A stretch of 64,000 nt of DNA, from contig NZ_CP108458.1 of NCBI RefSeq assembly GCF_036242395.1, forward strand, positions 5,580,001-5,644,000, in the 5' to 3' direction. Both the position numbers and the translations under genes were made by a program. Shown here one piece after another: positions 33,695-42,470 of this stretch (its first letter is position 1; every line of letters begins with the position of its first letter). The stretch is from Kitasatospora sp. NBC_01266 (GTDB lineage: Bacteria > Actinomycetota > Actinomycetes > Streptomycetales > Streptomycetaceae). The notes under the pieces are model-generated. The model worked only from the letters and a program-made list of their open reading frames with translations. It had not been told where the DNA came from and searched no databases.

Positions 33695-33723
33695 GCGGGG
33701 CCCGGCCGATGGCCGGGCCCCGC
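33695..33723 (+). terminator. thiD terminator hairpin
   Basis: GCGGGGCCCGGCC pairs perfectly with GGCCGGGCCCCGC around a 3-base GAT loop, 10 bases after the thiD stop. Confidence 0.82.
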
Positions 33724-33752
33724 AACAGGAAACAAGTGCTCGGAAAAGCAGG

Positions 33753-33782
33753 AAGCCGATCCATCCGAGGACGGATCGGCTT
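33753..33782 (-). terminator. rpmB terminator hairpin
   Basis: AAGCCGATCC and GGATCGGCTT form a 10-bp stem; read on the minus strand it is followed by a T-rich CCTGCTTTTCC, so it serves rpmB. Confidence 0.7.
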
Positions 33783-33812
33783 ACCGGAGGACCGGTCGCA
33801 CCGGTCTGCGCG

Positions 33813-33998
33813 TCAGCGCGAGACCTTACCGGCCTTGATGCACGAGGTGCACACGTTGAGCCGCTTCGGCGTACGCCCGATCACAGCGCGCACCGTCTGA
33901 ATGTTGGGGTTCCAACGACGGCGGGTACGGCGGTGCGAGTGGGAGATGTTGTTGCCGAAGCCCGGCCCCTTGCCGCAGACGTCGCAGTTGGCAGCCAC
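33813..33998 (-). CDS. rpmB: 50S ribosomal protein L28
   Basis: L28 is a large-subunit protein. The 61-residue sequence reads VAANCDVCGKGPGFGNNIS, RRWNPNIQTVRAVIG and NVCTSCIKAGKVSR. It keeps both CxxC pairs (CDVC and CTSC), so it is the zinc-binding C+ form rather than a zinc-independent paralogue. The GTG at 33998 with GGAG 8 bases upstream matches the family start; the frame is open to 34007. It is a single-gene unit divergent from the DhaL/YloV gene. Confidence 0.95.
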   Translation of the reverse strand: MAANCDVCGKGPGFGNNISHSHRRTRRRWNPNIQTVRAVIGRTPKRLNVCTSCIKAGKVSR

Positions 33999-34292
33999 AG
34001 GAGTCACTCCAAGACTTCAGATCAGTTACGTTCGAAAACCCCGGCTGATCCACCCTGGCCACTCACGTGGTTCGGATCGGTTCAAGGGGGAGCCCGGGTT
34101 GTTCCAGGCAACCGGAGCAGCATACATCGAGTGCTCCCGCTCCAAGAAACTACCATGTCCGATCGCTTGATCGCTCCGTCGCGCCGCTCCTTGATCGCTG
34201 GGCGGACCGGGTGACGGATGCCCCGATAACCTGCCAGAGGCCCCATCCGCAGCAACGTCCCGTTGCCGTCGCGTTCACCTGGAGGAGACCCG

Positions 34293-35981
34293 GTGCTGGA
34301 GACGCTCGACGCCCCCGCCGTCCGCACCTGGTGCCGCCTCGCGCTGTCGGCCCTCGGCCAGGCCCGCGAGGAGATCGATGCGCTCAACGTCTACCCGGTG
34401 CCGGACGGGGACACCGGGACCAACCTCTACCTCACGGTGGAGGCCGCCACCGCGGCCGTGGAGCAGTGCTTCGACCACGGCGGTGATCCCGCACTGGAGA
34501 GCGCCGTCAAGGCGATGGCGAAGGGCGCGCTGCTCGGCGCCCGGGGCAACTCCGGGGTGATCCTGGCCCAGCTGCTGCGCGGCATGGCCGAGATCCTGGC
34601 TGAGCACGGCGGCACCGCGCCGGCGCTGCGCCGGGCGCTGGCCCGGGGCACCGAGGCGGCCTACCAGGCGGTGGCCGAACCGGTGGAGGGCACCTTGCTG
34701 ACGGTGGCCAGGAGCGCCGCCGAGGCCGCGGCGGCGCTGGACGGGTCGGCGTCGGACGGGCCGGGGAGCTCGGCGGACCAGCTGGCCGAGGTGGCCGCCA
34801 CCGCCCACCGGGCCGCCCGCGCCGCCCTGCTGCGCACCCCCGCGCAGCTCCCGGTGCTCGCCCAGGCGGGCGTGGTGGACGCCGGCGGGCGCGGGCTGGT
34901 GGCCGTGCTCGGCGCGCTGGCCGACGCGGTGGCCGGCCAGGCGCCGATGGGCCCGGTGGCGCTCGGCGAGGACCTGCCGGCCGCATCCGCTTCCCGGGGG
35001 GAGGGTGGCTGCGCGAACGAGCCCGAGCGGCTCCCCGGCCACCCCGCCTTCGAGGTGATCTACCTGCTGGACGCCCCCGACGAGGCGCTGCCCGCGCTGC
35101 GCGCCAGGCTCGGCGCGCTCGGCGACTCGCTGGTGGTCGGCGGCGGCGACGGGCTCTGGAACGTCCATGTCCACGTGGACGACGCGGGCGCGGCGGTGGA
35201 GGCCGCGCTGGCGGCCGGCCGCCCGCACCGGATCCGGATCACCCACTTCGCCGAGGCCGCCGCCAGGGCCGGGGACCGTGCCCTGCCCGCGGCCCACCCG
35301 GGGGCCGGCAGCGCGCCGAGCGGGCGCGCGGTGCTCAGCGTGGTCACCGGAGCGGGCCTTGCCGAACTGTGCCGCACGGCCGGCGCGGCCGTGCTGGCCG
35401 CCGACCCGGACGCGCCGCCGTCCAGCGCCGAGCTGGCCGAGGCGGTCCGCCGGTGCGGCGCGCACGAGGTGATCGTGCTGCTCAACGACCCCGAGCTGCG
35501 GGCCGGTGCGGGGGCCGCCGCCGACCAGCTGCGCGAGGAGGGGGTGCGGATCGCCGTGCTGCCCACCCGCTCCCCGGTGCAGGGGCTGGCCGCGCTGGCG
35601 GTGCACGAGGTGACCCACCGCTTCGACGAGGACGTGGTCGCCATGACGTCCGCGGCCGGTGCCACCCGCTACGCCGAACTGGCCGTCGCCGAGGGCGAGT
35701 CCTGGACCATGGCCGGGGTCTGCCAGGCCGGCGACGTGCTCGGCCTGATCGACGGTGATGTGGCGGTGATCGGCAGGGGGATCGCCGAGACCGGCGCCGA
35801 GGTGCTCTCCCGGATGCTGGCGGCCGGCGGTGAACTGGTCACCCTGGTGGTCGGCGAGGGCGCTCCGGCCGGGCTGGCCGACCGCCTGGTGGCGCACGCC
35901 AGGCGACAGCGACCGGAGGTCGACACGATGGTCTTCGCGGGCGGTCAGCAGAGCGCGCCGCTGCTCATCGGGGTCGAGTAG
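34293..35981 (+). CDS. DAK2/DhaL-DegV type kinase (YloV/FakA-like)
   Basis: This 562-residue protein resembles the YloV/FakA family: an N-terminal DhaL (DAK2) ATP-binding domain with NVYPVPDGDTGTNLYLT and GARGNSGVILAQLLRGMA, a middle domain and a C-terminal DegV-like region (VLSVVTGAGLAELCR... to LVVGEGAPAGLAD). FakA in Firmicutes phosphorylates fatty acids held by FakB (DegV) partners, feeding phospholipid synthesis; whether this is so in actinobacteria is uncertain. The GTG at 34293 has GGAGGAG 5-6 bases upstream. The recG start follows 55 bases on, an arrangement shared with many bacteria (yloV-recG). Confidence 0.88.
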   Translation: MLETLDAPAVRTWCRLALSALGQAREEIDALNVYPVPDGDTGTNLYLTVEAATAAVEQCFDHGGDPALESAVKAMAKGALLGARGNSGVILAQLLRGMAEILAEHGGTAPALRRALARGTEAAYQAVAEPVEGTLLTVARSAAEAAAALDGSASDGPGSSADQLAEVAATAHRAARAALLRTPAQLPVLAQAGVVDAGGRGLVAVLGALADAVAGQAPMGPVALGEDLPAASASRGEGGCANEPERLPGHPAFEVIYLLDAPDEALPALRARLGALGDSLVVGGGDGLWNVHVHVDDAGAAVEAALAAGRPHRIRITHFAEAAARAGDRALPAAHPGAGSAPSGRAVLSVVTGAGLAELCRTAGAAVLAADPDAPPSSAELAEAVRRCGAHEVIVLLNDPELRAGAGAAADQLREEGVRIAVLPTRSPVQGLAALAVHEVTHRFDEDVVAMTSAAGATRYAELAVAEGESWTMAGVCQAGDVLGLIDGDVAVIGRGIAETGAEVLSRMLAAGGELVTLVVGEGAPAGLADRLVAHARRQRPEVDTMVFAGGQQSAPLLIGVE

Positions 35982-36036
35982 GCCCGTTCGGGTCCTTGGC
36001 GCGCACTGTCCGCGCCGTGGTGTTCCATAGGCTCTG

Positions 36037-38244
36037 ATGGCTGCCCTGGACGAACCCCTGACGAAGCTGGTCGGCGACCGCACCGCGAAGGTGCTCGCCG
36101 ACAGCCTCAAGCTGCGCACGGTCGGTGACCTGCTGCACCACTACCCGCGCCGCTACGCCGAGCGCGGTCAGCTGACCAGCCTGGACGAGTTGGAGATCGA
36201 CGAGCACGTCACCGTGCTGGCCCGGATCGAGAAGGTCACCCTGATCCCGTTCCGCGGCCGCAAGGGCGACCGCCTGGAGGTGGTGGTCACCGACGGGCGC
36301 GGGCGGCTCTCGCTGGTCTTCTTCAACCAGGGCTGGCGGCAGAAGGAGCTCAAGCCCGGTCTGCAGGGCCTGTTCGCCGGCAAGGTCGGCGTCTTCAACC
36401 GCAGCCGCCAACTCGCCTCTCCCGACTACCAGTTGCTTGACGAGAGCGCGGACTCCGGTACCGCGCAGCAGTTCGCCGGCCGGATGATCCCGGTCTACCC
36501 GGCCAGCGCCCAGATGCCCAGCTGGAAGCTCTCGCTGGCGATCGAGATGGCGCTCACCACCCACCTCGACGCGGTCGGTGAGCCGCTGCCCGAGGCGCTG
36601 CGCGCCGAGCGCGGCCTGCTCCCGCTGCCCGAGGCGCTCGAGCTGATCCACCGCCCGCGCAACCAGGCCGAACTGGAGCGGGCCCGCGACCGGCTGCGCT
36701 GGGACGAGGCCTTCGTGCTCCAGGTCGCCCTCGCCCAGCGCCGGGCCGCCGCGCACGCGCTGCCCGCGGTGCCGCGCCCGGTCCGCTCCGGCGGGCTGCT
36801 GGACGCCTTCGACGGCAAGCTGCCGTTCACCCTGACGGACGGCCAGCAGAAGGTCGGCGCCGAGATCTTCGCCGACCTGGCCAGCGAGCACCCGATGCAC
36901 CGGCTGCTGCAGGGCGAGGTCGGCTCCGGCAAGACGCTTGTGGCGCTGCGCGCGATGCTCACCGTGGTGGACGCCGGCGGGCAGGCGGTGCTGCTCGCGC
37001 CGACCGAGGTGCTGGCCCAGCAGCACCACCGCTCGATCGTCGAGATGATGGGGGAGTTGGCCGAGGGCGGGATGCTCGGGGGTTCCGAGATCGGCACCAA
37101 GGTGGTGCTGCTCACCGGCTCGATGGGCGTGCCGGCCCGCCGCCAGGTGCTCAGCGACATGGCCTGCGGGAACGCCGGCATCGCGATCGGCACCCATGCG
37201 CTGATCGAGGACAAGGTGCAGTTCCTGGACCTCGGCCTGGTGGTGGTGGACGAGCAGCACCGGTTCGGCGTCGAGCAGCGCGACGCGCTGCGCGCCAAGG
37301 GCGGGCAGCCGCCGCACCTGCTGGTGATGACCGCCACCCCGATCCCGCGCACGGTCGCCATGACGGTCTTCGGCGACCTGGAGACCTCGGTCCTCGACCA
37401 GCTGCCGGCCGGCCGCTCGCCGATCTCCAGCCATGTGGTGCCCGCGCTGGAGAAGCCCAACTTCCTGGCCCGCGCCTGGGAGCGGATCCGCGAGGAGGTG
37501 GCCAAGGGGCACCAGGCCTACGTGGTCTGCCCGCGGATCGGTGACGAGCCGCCGGAGCAGCCGGGGAAGAAGAGGCGCAAGGCCGACGATGGCGACCAGG
37601 AGGACCTGGGCGCCGCCGATGACGAGCGGCGTCCGCCGCTGAGCGTGGTGGAGACCGCCGAGCTGCTGGCCAAGGGCCCGCTGGCCGGGCTGCGGGTGGA
37701 GATCCTGCACGGCCGGCTGGCGCCGGAGGCCAAGGACGACGTGATGCGGCGCTTCTCGGCCGGGCAGCTCGACGTGCTGGTCGCCACCACGGTGATCGAG
37801 GTGGGCGTCAACGTCCCCAACGCGACCGCCATGGTGATCATGGACGCGGACCGGTTCGGCGTCTCCCAGCTGCACCAGCTGCGCGGCCGGGTCGGCCGCG
37901 GCAGCGCGCCCGGACTGTGCCTGCTGGTCAGCGAGATGCCGGCGGGCAGCGCGGCCCGGGCCCGGCTGGAGGCGGTGGCCGGCACCCTGGACGGCTTCGC
38001 GCTCTCCAGGATCGACCTCGAGCAGCGCCGCGAGGGCGATGTGCTCGGCCAGGCCCAGTCCGGGGTGAAGTCCTCGCTCAAGGTGCTCTCGGTACTGGAG
38101 GACGAGGAGGTCATCGCGGAGGCCAGGACGGCGGCGGCCGCGCTGGTCGCCGCCGACCCGGAGCTGACGGATCACCAGGATCTGCGGGCGGCCCTGGCGG
38201 GTCTGCTCGACGAGGACCGCGCGGCCTACCTCGACAAGGGCTGA
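36037..38244 (+). CDS. recG: ATP-dependent DNA helicase RecG
   Basis: RecG remodels stalled forks and Holliday junctions. The 735-residue protein has an N-terminal wedge/OB domain (LLHHYPRRYAERGQLT), Walker A GEVGSGKTLVALRAM near 290, the DEAH-equivalent VVDEQHRFGVEQR, MTATPIPRTVAMTVFGD, a helicase C domain with TTVIEVGVNVPNA and QLHQLRGRVGRG. Between helicase domains there is an extra basic/acidic linker (PGKKRRKADDGDQEDLG) of about 30 residues that is probably a lineage-specific insert. ATG at 36037. Confidence 0.96.
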   Translation: MAALDEPLTKLVGDRTAKVLADSLKLRTVGDLLHHYPRRYAERGQLTSLDELEIDEHVTVLARIEKVTLIPFRGRKGDRLEVVVTDGRGRLSLVFFNQGWRQKELKPGLQGLFAGKVGVFNRSRQLASPDYQLLDESADSGTAQQFAGRMIPVYPASAQMPSWKLSLAIEMALTTHLDAVGEPLPEALRAERGLLPLPEALELIHRPRNQAELERARDRLRWDEAFVLQVALAQRRAAAHALPAVPRPVRSGGLLDAFDGKLPFTLTDGQQKVGAEIFADLASEHPMHRLLQGEVGSGKTLVALRAMLTVVDAGGQAVLLAPTEVLAQQHHRSIVEMMGELAEGGMLGGSEIGTKVVLLTGSMGVPARRQVLSDMACGNAGIAIGTHALIEDKVQFLDLGLVVVDEQHRFGVEQRDALRAKGGQPPHLLVMTATPIPRTVAMTVFGDLETSVLDQLPAGRSPISSHVVPALEKPNFLARAWERIREEVAKGHQAYVVCPRIGDEPPEQPGKKRRKADDGDQEDLGAADDERRPPLSVVETAELLAKGPLAGLRVEILHGRLAPEAKDDVMRRFSAGQLDVLVATTVIEVGVNVPNATAMVIMDADRFGVSQLHQLRGRVGRGSAPGLCLLVSEMPAGSAARARLEAVAGTLDGFALSRIDLEQRREGDVLGQAQSGVKSSLKVLSVLEDEEVIAEARTAAAALVAADPELTDHQDLRAALAGLLDEDRAAYLDKG

Positions 38245-38368
38245 GCTCCCGCGCGGCCCTGGAGCGCACACCGACCACCCGCTGATTGTCAGTGCCCCGC
38301 GCGACAATGGAGGTGTTCAGGACGGAGCGTCAAGCTCCGTTCCTGACACGACACTTGGGGGTCCTGCC

Positions 38369-38881
38369 ATGGCATTCCGTCATCTCAACGAGCTCCCGCT
38401 GGGCGACAAGGTCTTCCGGGTCGAACTCGCCAGCGACGACGACCGAGAGGTCACCCTCACCCTGACCGGCTGGCGCGAGGGGGCCGCCGCCACCCCGCTG
38501 GCCGCCGGCAAGCTCCGCCTCCCGGTGGAGGACGTCGCCAGCCTGCGGATCGCGCTCAACCGCGCGCTGCGCGCACTGGCCATCGTCGCCGACGTCTCCG
38601 AGCCGATCCCCGACCGCGATGTGCTGCGCGAGCTCTACCCCGGCCACGGCGCCCCCTGGGTGCCGCAGCACGAGGAGGAGCTGGTCCGGCGCTTCCACGA
38701 GAGCGAGACCATCGCCCGGATAGCCGCCCGCTTCGGCCGCACACCCGACTCCGTCCGCAGCAAGCTGCGTGAGCTGGGTCACGACCCGCGCCGCCCCGAG
38801 TACTGCCCGCCCGACGGCTGCCTCTCCTGGTCCCGCTACGCCTCGCCCACCCTGCTCGGCGCCGTCGCCCCGCAGGAGTAA
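38369..38881 (+). CDS. Conserved protein of unknown function with HTH-like motif (170 aa)
   Basis: I do not recognise a named family. The first 75 residues look like a beta-rich domain (FRHLNELPLGDKVFRVELAS, REVTLTLTGWREG, AAGKLRLPVEDVASLRIAL). A helix-turn-helix-like stretch EEELVRRFHESETIARIAAR-FGRTPDSVRSKLRELG (hyphen only to split it) follows, resembling SANT/sigma-4-like DNA-recognition helices, and the end has two Cys (YCPPDGCLSW). TTGGGGG lies 11 bases before the ATG, a weak site. It lies between recG and rsmD. The domain order suggests a DNA-binding accessory protein, but this is inference. Confidence 0.75.
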   Translation: MAFRHLNELPLGDKVFRVELASDDDREVTLTLTGWREGAAATPLAAGKLRLPVEDVASLRIALNRALRALAIVADVSEPIPDRDVLRELYPGHGAPWVPQHEEELVRRFHESETIARIAARFGRTPDSVRSKLRELGHDPRRPEYCPPDGCLSWSRYASPTLLGAVAPQE

Positions 38882-39057
38882 CCGCCCGCCCGTCCACCGA
38901 GTCACCGCCCGTCCACCGAGCCACCGGCCGCGCGCCCGGGGCCCGCTCCGGCCCGTCCGGTGGTCGCGGAGTGCAGCGTGCCGCGCTGCCCTGCGACCAC
39001 CGGGCGGGCCGGTCCGTATAGCGTGGCCACGGCAAGCAGAGAGGGAACCGAGGACTC

Positions 39058-39621
39058 ATGACCCGCGTCATCGCCGGGACGGCCGGCGGCCGTCGACTGG
39101 CCGTACCACCTGGCCGAGGCACCCGCCCGACCTCCGACAAGGCCCGCGAGGCGATGTTCTCCACGCTGGAGGCGCTGCGCGGCACCCTGGTCGGGGCCCG
39201 CCTGCTCGACCTCTTCGCGGGTTCCGGCGCGGTGGGCCTGGAGGCGCTGTCCCGGGGCGCGGCGCACGTCCTGCTGGTCGAGGCGGACGCCGCCGCGGCC
39301 AGGGTGGTGCGGGCCAACGTCAAGACGGTGGCGCTGCCCGGCGCCGAGGTGCGGGCCGAGCGGGCCGAGCGGGTGGTGGCCGGCGCCGGTCCCGGCGAGC
39401 CGTACGACCTGGTCTTCCTGGACCCGCCCTACTCGGTGACCGACGCCGAACTGCGCGAGATGCTGATCACACTCCGCGCTGGGGGCTGGCTCACGGACGA
39501 CGCACTCGTCACCGTGGAACGCAGCACCCGGGGTGGCGAATTCGGCTGGCCCGGGGGATTCGAAGCGCTGCGCTCCCGTCGTTACGGCGAGGGCACGCTC
39601 TGGTATGGGCAAGCCGTCTGA
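39058..39621 (+). CDS. rsmD: 16S rRNA (guanine966-N2)-methyltransferase
   Basis: RsmD methylates G966 of 16S rRNA in the assembled small subunit. The 187-residue protein has RVIAGTAGGRRLAVPPG, RPTSDKAREAMFSTL, the SAM-binding LDLFAGSGAVGLEALSRGA and the catalytic DLVFLDPPYSV (the DPPY form of NPPY). ATG at 39058 with GAGG 7 bases upstream. coaD follows after 50 bases; rsmD-coaD is a widespread conserved pair. Confidence 0.95.
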   Translation: MTRVIAGTAGGRRLAVPPGRGTRPTSDKAREAMFSTLEALRGTLVGARLLDLFAGSGAVGLEALSRGAAHVLLVEADAAAARVVRANVKTVALPGAEVRAERAERVVAGAGPGEPYDLVFLDPPYSVTDAELREMLITLRAGGWLTDDALVTVERSTRGGEFGWPGGFEALRSRRYGEGTLWYGQAV

Positions 39622-39670
39622 CCACGGCCGCACCGGCCGGGGACCACTACCGAGAGGGAAGTACACCGCA

Positions 39671-40159
39671 ATGCGTCGCGCCGTCTGTCCGGGTTCGTTC
39701 GACCCGATCACCAACGGGCATCTCGACATCATCGAGCGGGCCTCCCAGCTCTACGACGTGGTGCACGTCGCGGTGCTGATCAACAAGAACAAGCAGGGCC
39801 TGTTCACCGTCGAGGAGCGGATCGCGCTGATCGAGGAGACCTGCGAGCGGTACGGCAACGTCCAGGTCGAGTCGCACCACGGCCTGCTGGTGGACTTCTG
39901 CCGGGACCGGGGGATCCCGGCCATCGTCAAGGGCCTGCGCGCGGTCAGCGACTTCGACTACGAGCTGCAGATGGCCCAGATGAACCGCGGCCTGACCGGC
40001 GTGGAGACCCTCTTCGTGCCCACCTCGCCGACCTACAGCTTCCTCTCCTCGACCCTGGTCAAGGAGGTCGCCTCCTACGGGGGCGATGTCTCGCACCTGA
40101 TCCCGCCGGTGGTGCACCGCCGCCTGATGGAGCGGATCGCCGAACGGGCCGCCCAGTAA
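39671..40159 (+). CDS. coaD: Phosphopantetheine adenylyltransferase
   Basis: CoaD transfers AMP from ATP to 4'-phosphopantetheine, the penultimate step of coenzyme A synthesis. The 162-residue protein has the nucleotidyltransferase signature CPGSFDPITNGHLDII at the N-terminus, GLRAVSDFDYELQMAQMN in the middle and YSFLSSTLVKEVASYGGDVS, all standard. GAGAGGGAAG precedes the ATG at 39671. It is probably co-transcribed with rsmD. Confidence 0.96.
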   Translation: MRRAVCPGSFDPITNGHLDIIERASQLYDVVHVAVLINKNKQGLFTVEERIALIEETCERYGNVQVESHHGLLVDFCRDRGIPAIVKGLRAVSDFDYELQMAQMNRGLTGVETLFVPTSPTYSFLSSTLVKEVASYGGDVSHLIPPVVHRRLMERIAERAAQ

Positions 40160-40266
40160 AGAAAGAGGAGCCCTCGCCCCCGGGACCGGAGCAGCGCGGA
40201 GCGCCCAGGATTCTGACGTACAGTCTGTAGTCCGCCAAGCGGTACTCACGGAAAGACAGAAGCCCC

Positions 40267-41451
40267 GTGGACGTGCAGAACAGAGTCGACGAGATCGTCG
40301 CCGTGGTCGAGAGCGCCCGTGCGATGCCCATGTCGGCCTCCTGTGTGGTGAACCGGGCCGAGCTGGTGGCGCTGCTGCAGGGGTTGCGCGAGGAACTGCC
40401 CGCCGAACTCGCCCAGGCCCAGTCGGTGATGGCCGACCACGAGCAGATGGTGGCGGACGCGCGCGGCGAGGCCGAGCGGATCATCCAGGGCGCGCACGCC
40501 GAGCGGGGCTCGCTGATCTCCGACACCGAGGTGGTCCGCCGGGCCCAGGCCCAGGCGGACCGGATCCTCGCCGAGGCGCGCGAGGAGGTCACCCTCAAGC
40601 GCCAGGAGGCGGACGACTACGTCGACAGCAAGCTGGCCAACTTCGAGGTGGTGCTCACCAAGACGCTCGGCGCCGTCGGCCGCGGCCGCGACAAGCTGCG
40701 CGGCGAGGGCGCCTACGGAGCCGAGGACGGCGAGGAGTTCCAGCCGACCGTCAGCCCCAGCCCCGAGGTCGACGAGTACGTGGACGCCAAGCTCGCCACC
40801 CTTCAGGCGGTACTCGGCGGCACCCTGGAGGCGGTCGGCCGGGGCCGCGACAAGCTGCTCGGCAAGGCCCCGATCGACGACCTGGGCGCCTACCTGGCCG
40901 CCGCCGACCAGGCCCAGCAGCAGAAGGACCGGGCCGAGGCGGTGGCCGCCGGCTTCGCCGCCGAGGACGACGAGGAGCAGCCCTGGTACCGGGAGGAGGT
41001 CCCGGTGCAGCAGAGCTGGCCGCAGGAGTCCCCGGTGGAGGCCGGCTGGCAGGCCGCTCCCGCTGAGGGCGCCGGCTTCGCGGCCCAGGCCGCGCCGGCC
41101 TACCCGGGCCAGGAGTACGCCGAGCCGAACGCGGTCCAGTACGCCACCGCCCAGCAGACCGGGTACCAGGACGCCTACGGCGGCGGCTACGACCCGGCGG
41201 CCGGCCACGTCGACCCGTACGCCGGCCAGTACTACCAGGGCCAGCAGCAGGGCGACCCGTACGCGGCGGGCTACTACCAGGAGCAGCAGCCGGCCGGCTA
41301 CCCGCCCCAGCCCGGCTACGACCCCGGGTACTACCAGCAGCAGCCGACCCAGCCCGTCCAGGCGATCCAGCCGGCCTCACTGGACGAGACCAGCTTCTTC
41401 GACACCAGCATGATCGACATGACCAGGCTGCGGGAGCTCGGCGGCCGCTGA
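40267..41451 (+). CDS. DivIVA-like coiled-coil protein with duplicated helical motif and disordered Tyr/Gln tail
   Basis: The 394-residue protein begins MDVQNRVDEIVAVVESARAM and continues with a long Glu/Ala/Arg/Gln coiled coil (to about 130) of the DivIVA/ATP-synthase-subunit-B-like type. A unit DDYVDSKLANFEVVL...GAVGRGRDKL is repeated as DEYVDAKLATLQAVL...EAVGRGRDKL around residues 118-150 and 173-202. The last 150 residues are disordered and rich in Gln, Tyr, Pro and Gly (GYQ, YYQ, QQP), like the CvnA1 tail. GTG at 40267. In Streptomyces the homologue is annotated as a cell-division initiation protein; its true role is not defined. It lies between coaD and yceD-rpmF. Confidence 0.85.
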   Translation: MDVQNRVDEIVAVVESARAMPMSASCVVNRAELVALLQGLREELPAELAQAQSVMADHEQMVADARGEAERIIQGAHAERGSLISDTEVVRRAQAQADRILAEAREEVTLKRQEADDYVDSKLANFEVVLTKTLGAVGRGRDKLRGEGAYGAEDGEEFQPTVSPSPEVDEYVDAKLATLQAVLGGTLEAVGRGRDKLLGKAPIDDLGAYLAAADQAQQQKDRAEAVAAGFAAEDDEEQPWYREEVPVQQSWPQESPVEAGWQAAPAEGAGFAAQAAPAYPGQEYAEPNAVQYATAQQTGYQDAYGGGYDPAAGHVDPYAGQYYQGQQQGDPYAAGYYQEQQPAGYPPQPGYDPGYYQQQPTQPVQAIQPASLDETSFFDTSMIDMTRLRELGGR

Positions 41452-41629
41452 GCCCGGGGCCGGTCGGCGAAAGTTGGGCCTGGGCGCGCCGTCGGGTACG
41501 CTGACCACTCCGGCTCTCTGCCGCCGGATTGTTCGGCTGCCCGCGTTACCGCAGGTCGGGCCGGATCCCACAAGCAACAGATCAGTCGCGCCGCGCAGAG
41601 ATGCGCCCGCCGCCAGGAAGCCAGGAACC

Positions 41630-42274
41630 GTGAACCGCCTCGACCACCGCGACCCGCTCGTGTTCGACACGCATGAGCTCGGCCGTCGCCCCGGCTCGCT
41701 GCGCACGGTCGAGCGGACCTTCGAGGCCCCCGAGGGCCTGGGCGTCGCGGAGGTGATCGGTGTCCCGACGGGCAGCGAGATCACGCTGGAGCTGCGCCTG
41801 GAGTCGGTGGTCGAGGGAGTGCTGGTCACCGGCACCGCCGAGGCCCACGTGACGGGTGAGTGCGCGCGCTGCCTGGAGCCGGTCGAGGACGACCTCGACG
41901 TGGACTTCCAGGAGCTGTACTACTACCCGGAGGCCGACGAGCGCGGTCGGAGCCGGAAGTCCACCGAGGACGAGCAGTCCGAGGAGGACGAGGAAGAGAC
42001 TTACCGGTTGGAGGGCGATTTCTTCGACCTCGAACCGGTGCTGCGTGACGCGGTGGTGCTCGCACTGCCGCTGCAGCCGGTGTGCCAGGACGACTGCCTG
42101 GGCCTGTGCTCCGAATGCGGAGCGCGACTCAGCGACGACCCGGACCACCACCACGATGCCGCCGACCCCCGGTGGGCGGCACTGCAGGGACTCTCCGCCG
42201 CCCCCGGCGACGAGGGTGACGAGAACAAGGACAGCGACACCCGTGAGGGTCTCGCCGAGAACCAGGAGAAGTAG
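41630..42274 (+). CDS. YceD/DUF177 family protein
   Basis: YceD (DUF177) proteins are widely encoded next to rpmF and are linked to 23S rRNA processing or accumulation. This copy has 214 residues with the conserved CARCLEPVEDDLDVDFQELY and the Cys-rich CQDDCLGLCSECGARL. The two Cys clusters could bind zinc. The GTG at 41630 with AGGAAG 9 bases upstream begins at NRLDHRDPLVFDTHELGR, as in the family; the frame is open to 41474. The C-terminus is an acidic disordered tail. rpmF starts 2 bases after the stop. Confidence 0.9.
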   Translation: MNRLDHRDPLVFDTHELGRRPGSLRTVERTFEAPEGLGVAEVIGVPTGSEITLELRLESVVEGVLVTGTAEAHVTGECARCLEPVEDDLDVDFQELYYYPEADERGRSRKSTEDEQSEEDEEETYRLEGDFFDLEPVLRDAVVLALPLQPVCQDDCLGLCSECGARLSDDPDHHHDAADPRWAALQGLSAAPGDEGDENKDSDTREGLAENQEK

Positions 42275-42276
42275 CC

Positions 42277-42450
42277 GTGGCTGTTCCGAAGCGGAAGATG
42301 TCGCGCAGCAACACGCGCCACCGCCGTAGCAACTGGAAGGCCGTCGTCCCGGCCCTCGTGGCGTGCGACCGCTGCCACGAGCCGAAGCTGGGTCACATCG
42401 CGTGCCCGAGCTGCGGCACGTACAACCGTCGCCAGGTCCTCTCGGTCTGA
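42277..42450 (+). CDS. rpmF: 50S ribosomal protein L32
   Basis: L32 is a 57-residue large-subunit protein, VAVPKRKMSRSNTRHRR... to RQVLSV. The CDRC and CPSC pairs make the zinc-binding C+ form. The GTG at 42277 lies 2 bases after the yceD stop, inside the GGAGAAG ribosome site region, so translation is coupled. yceD-rpmF-rnc is a conserved operon in many bacteria. Confidence 0.97.
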   Translation: MAVPKRKMSRSNTRHRRSNWKAVVPALVACDRCHEPKLGHIACPSCGTYNRRQVLSV

Positions 42451-42470
42451 TCGGCGGGGTGGACGGATCG

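Noticed and set aside
34166..34199. Direct repeat CTTGATCGCT at 34166 and 34190
   Set aside because: Two 10-base copies 24 bases apart before the DhaL/YloV gene; too short and isolated to assign a role.
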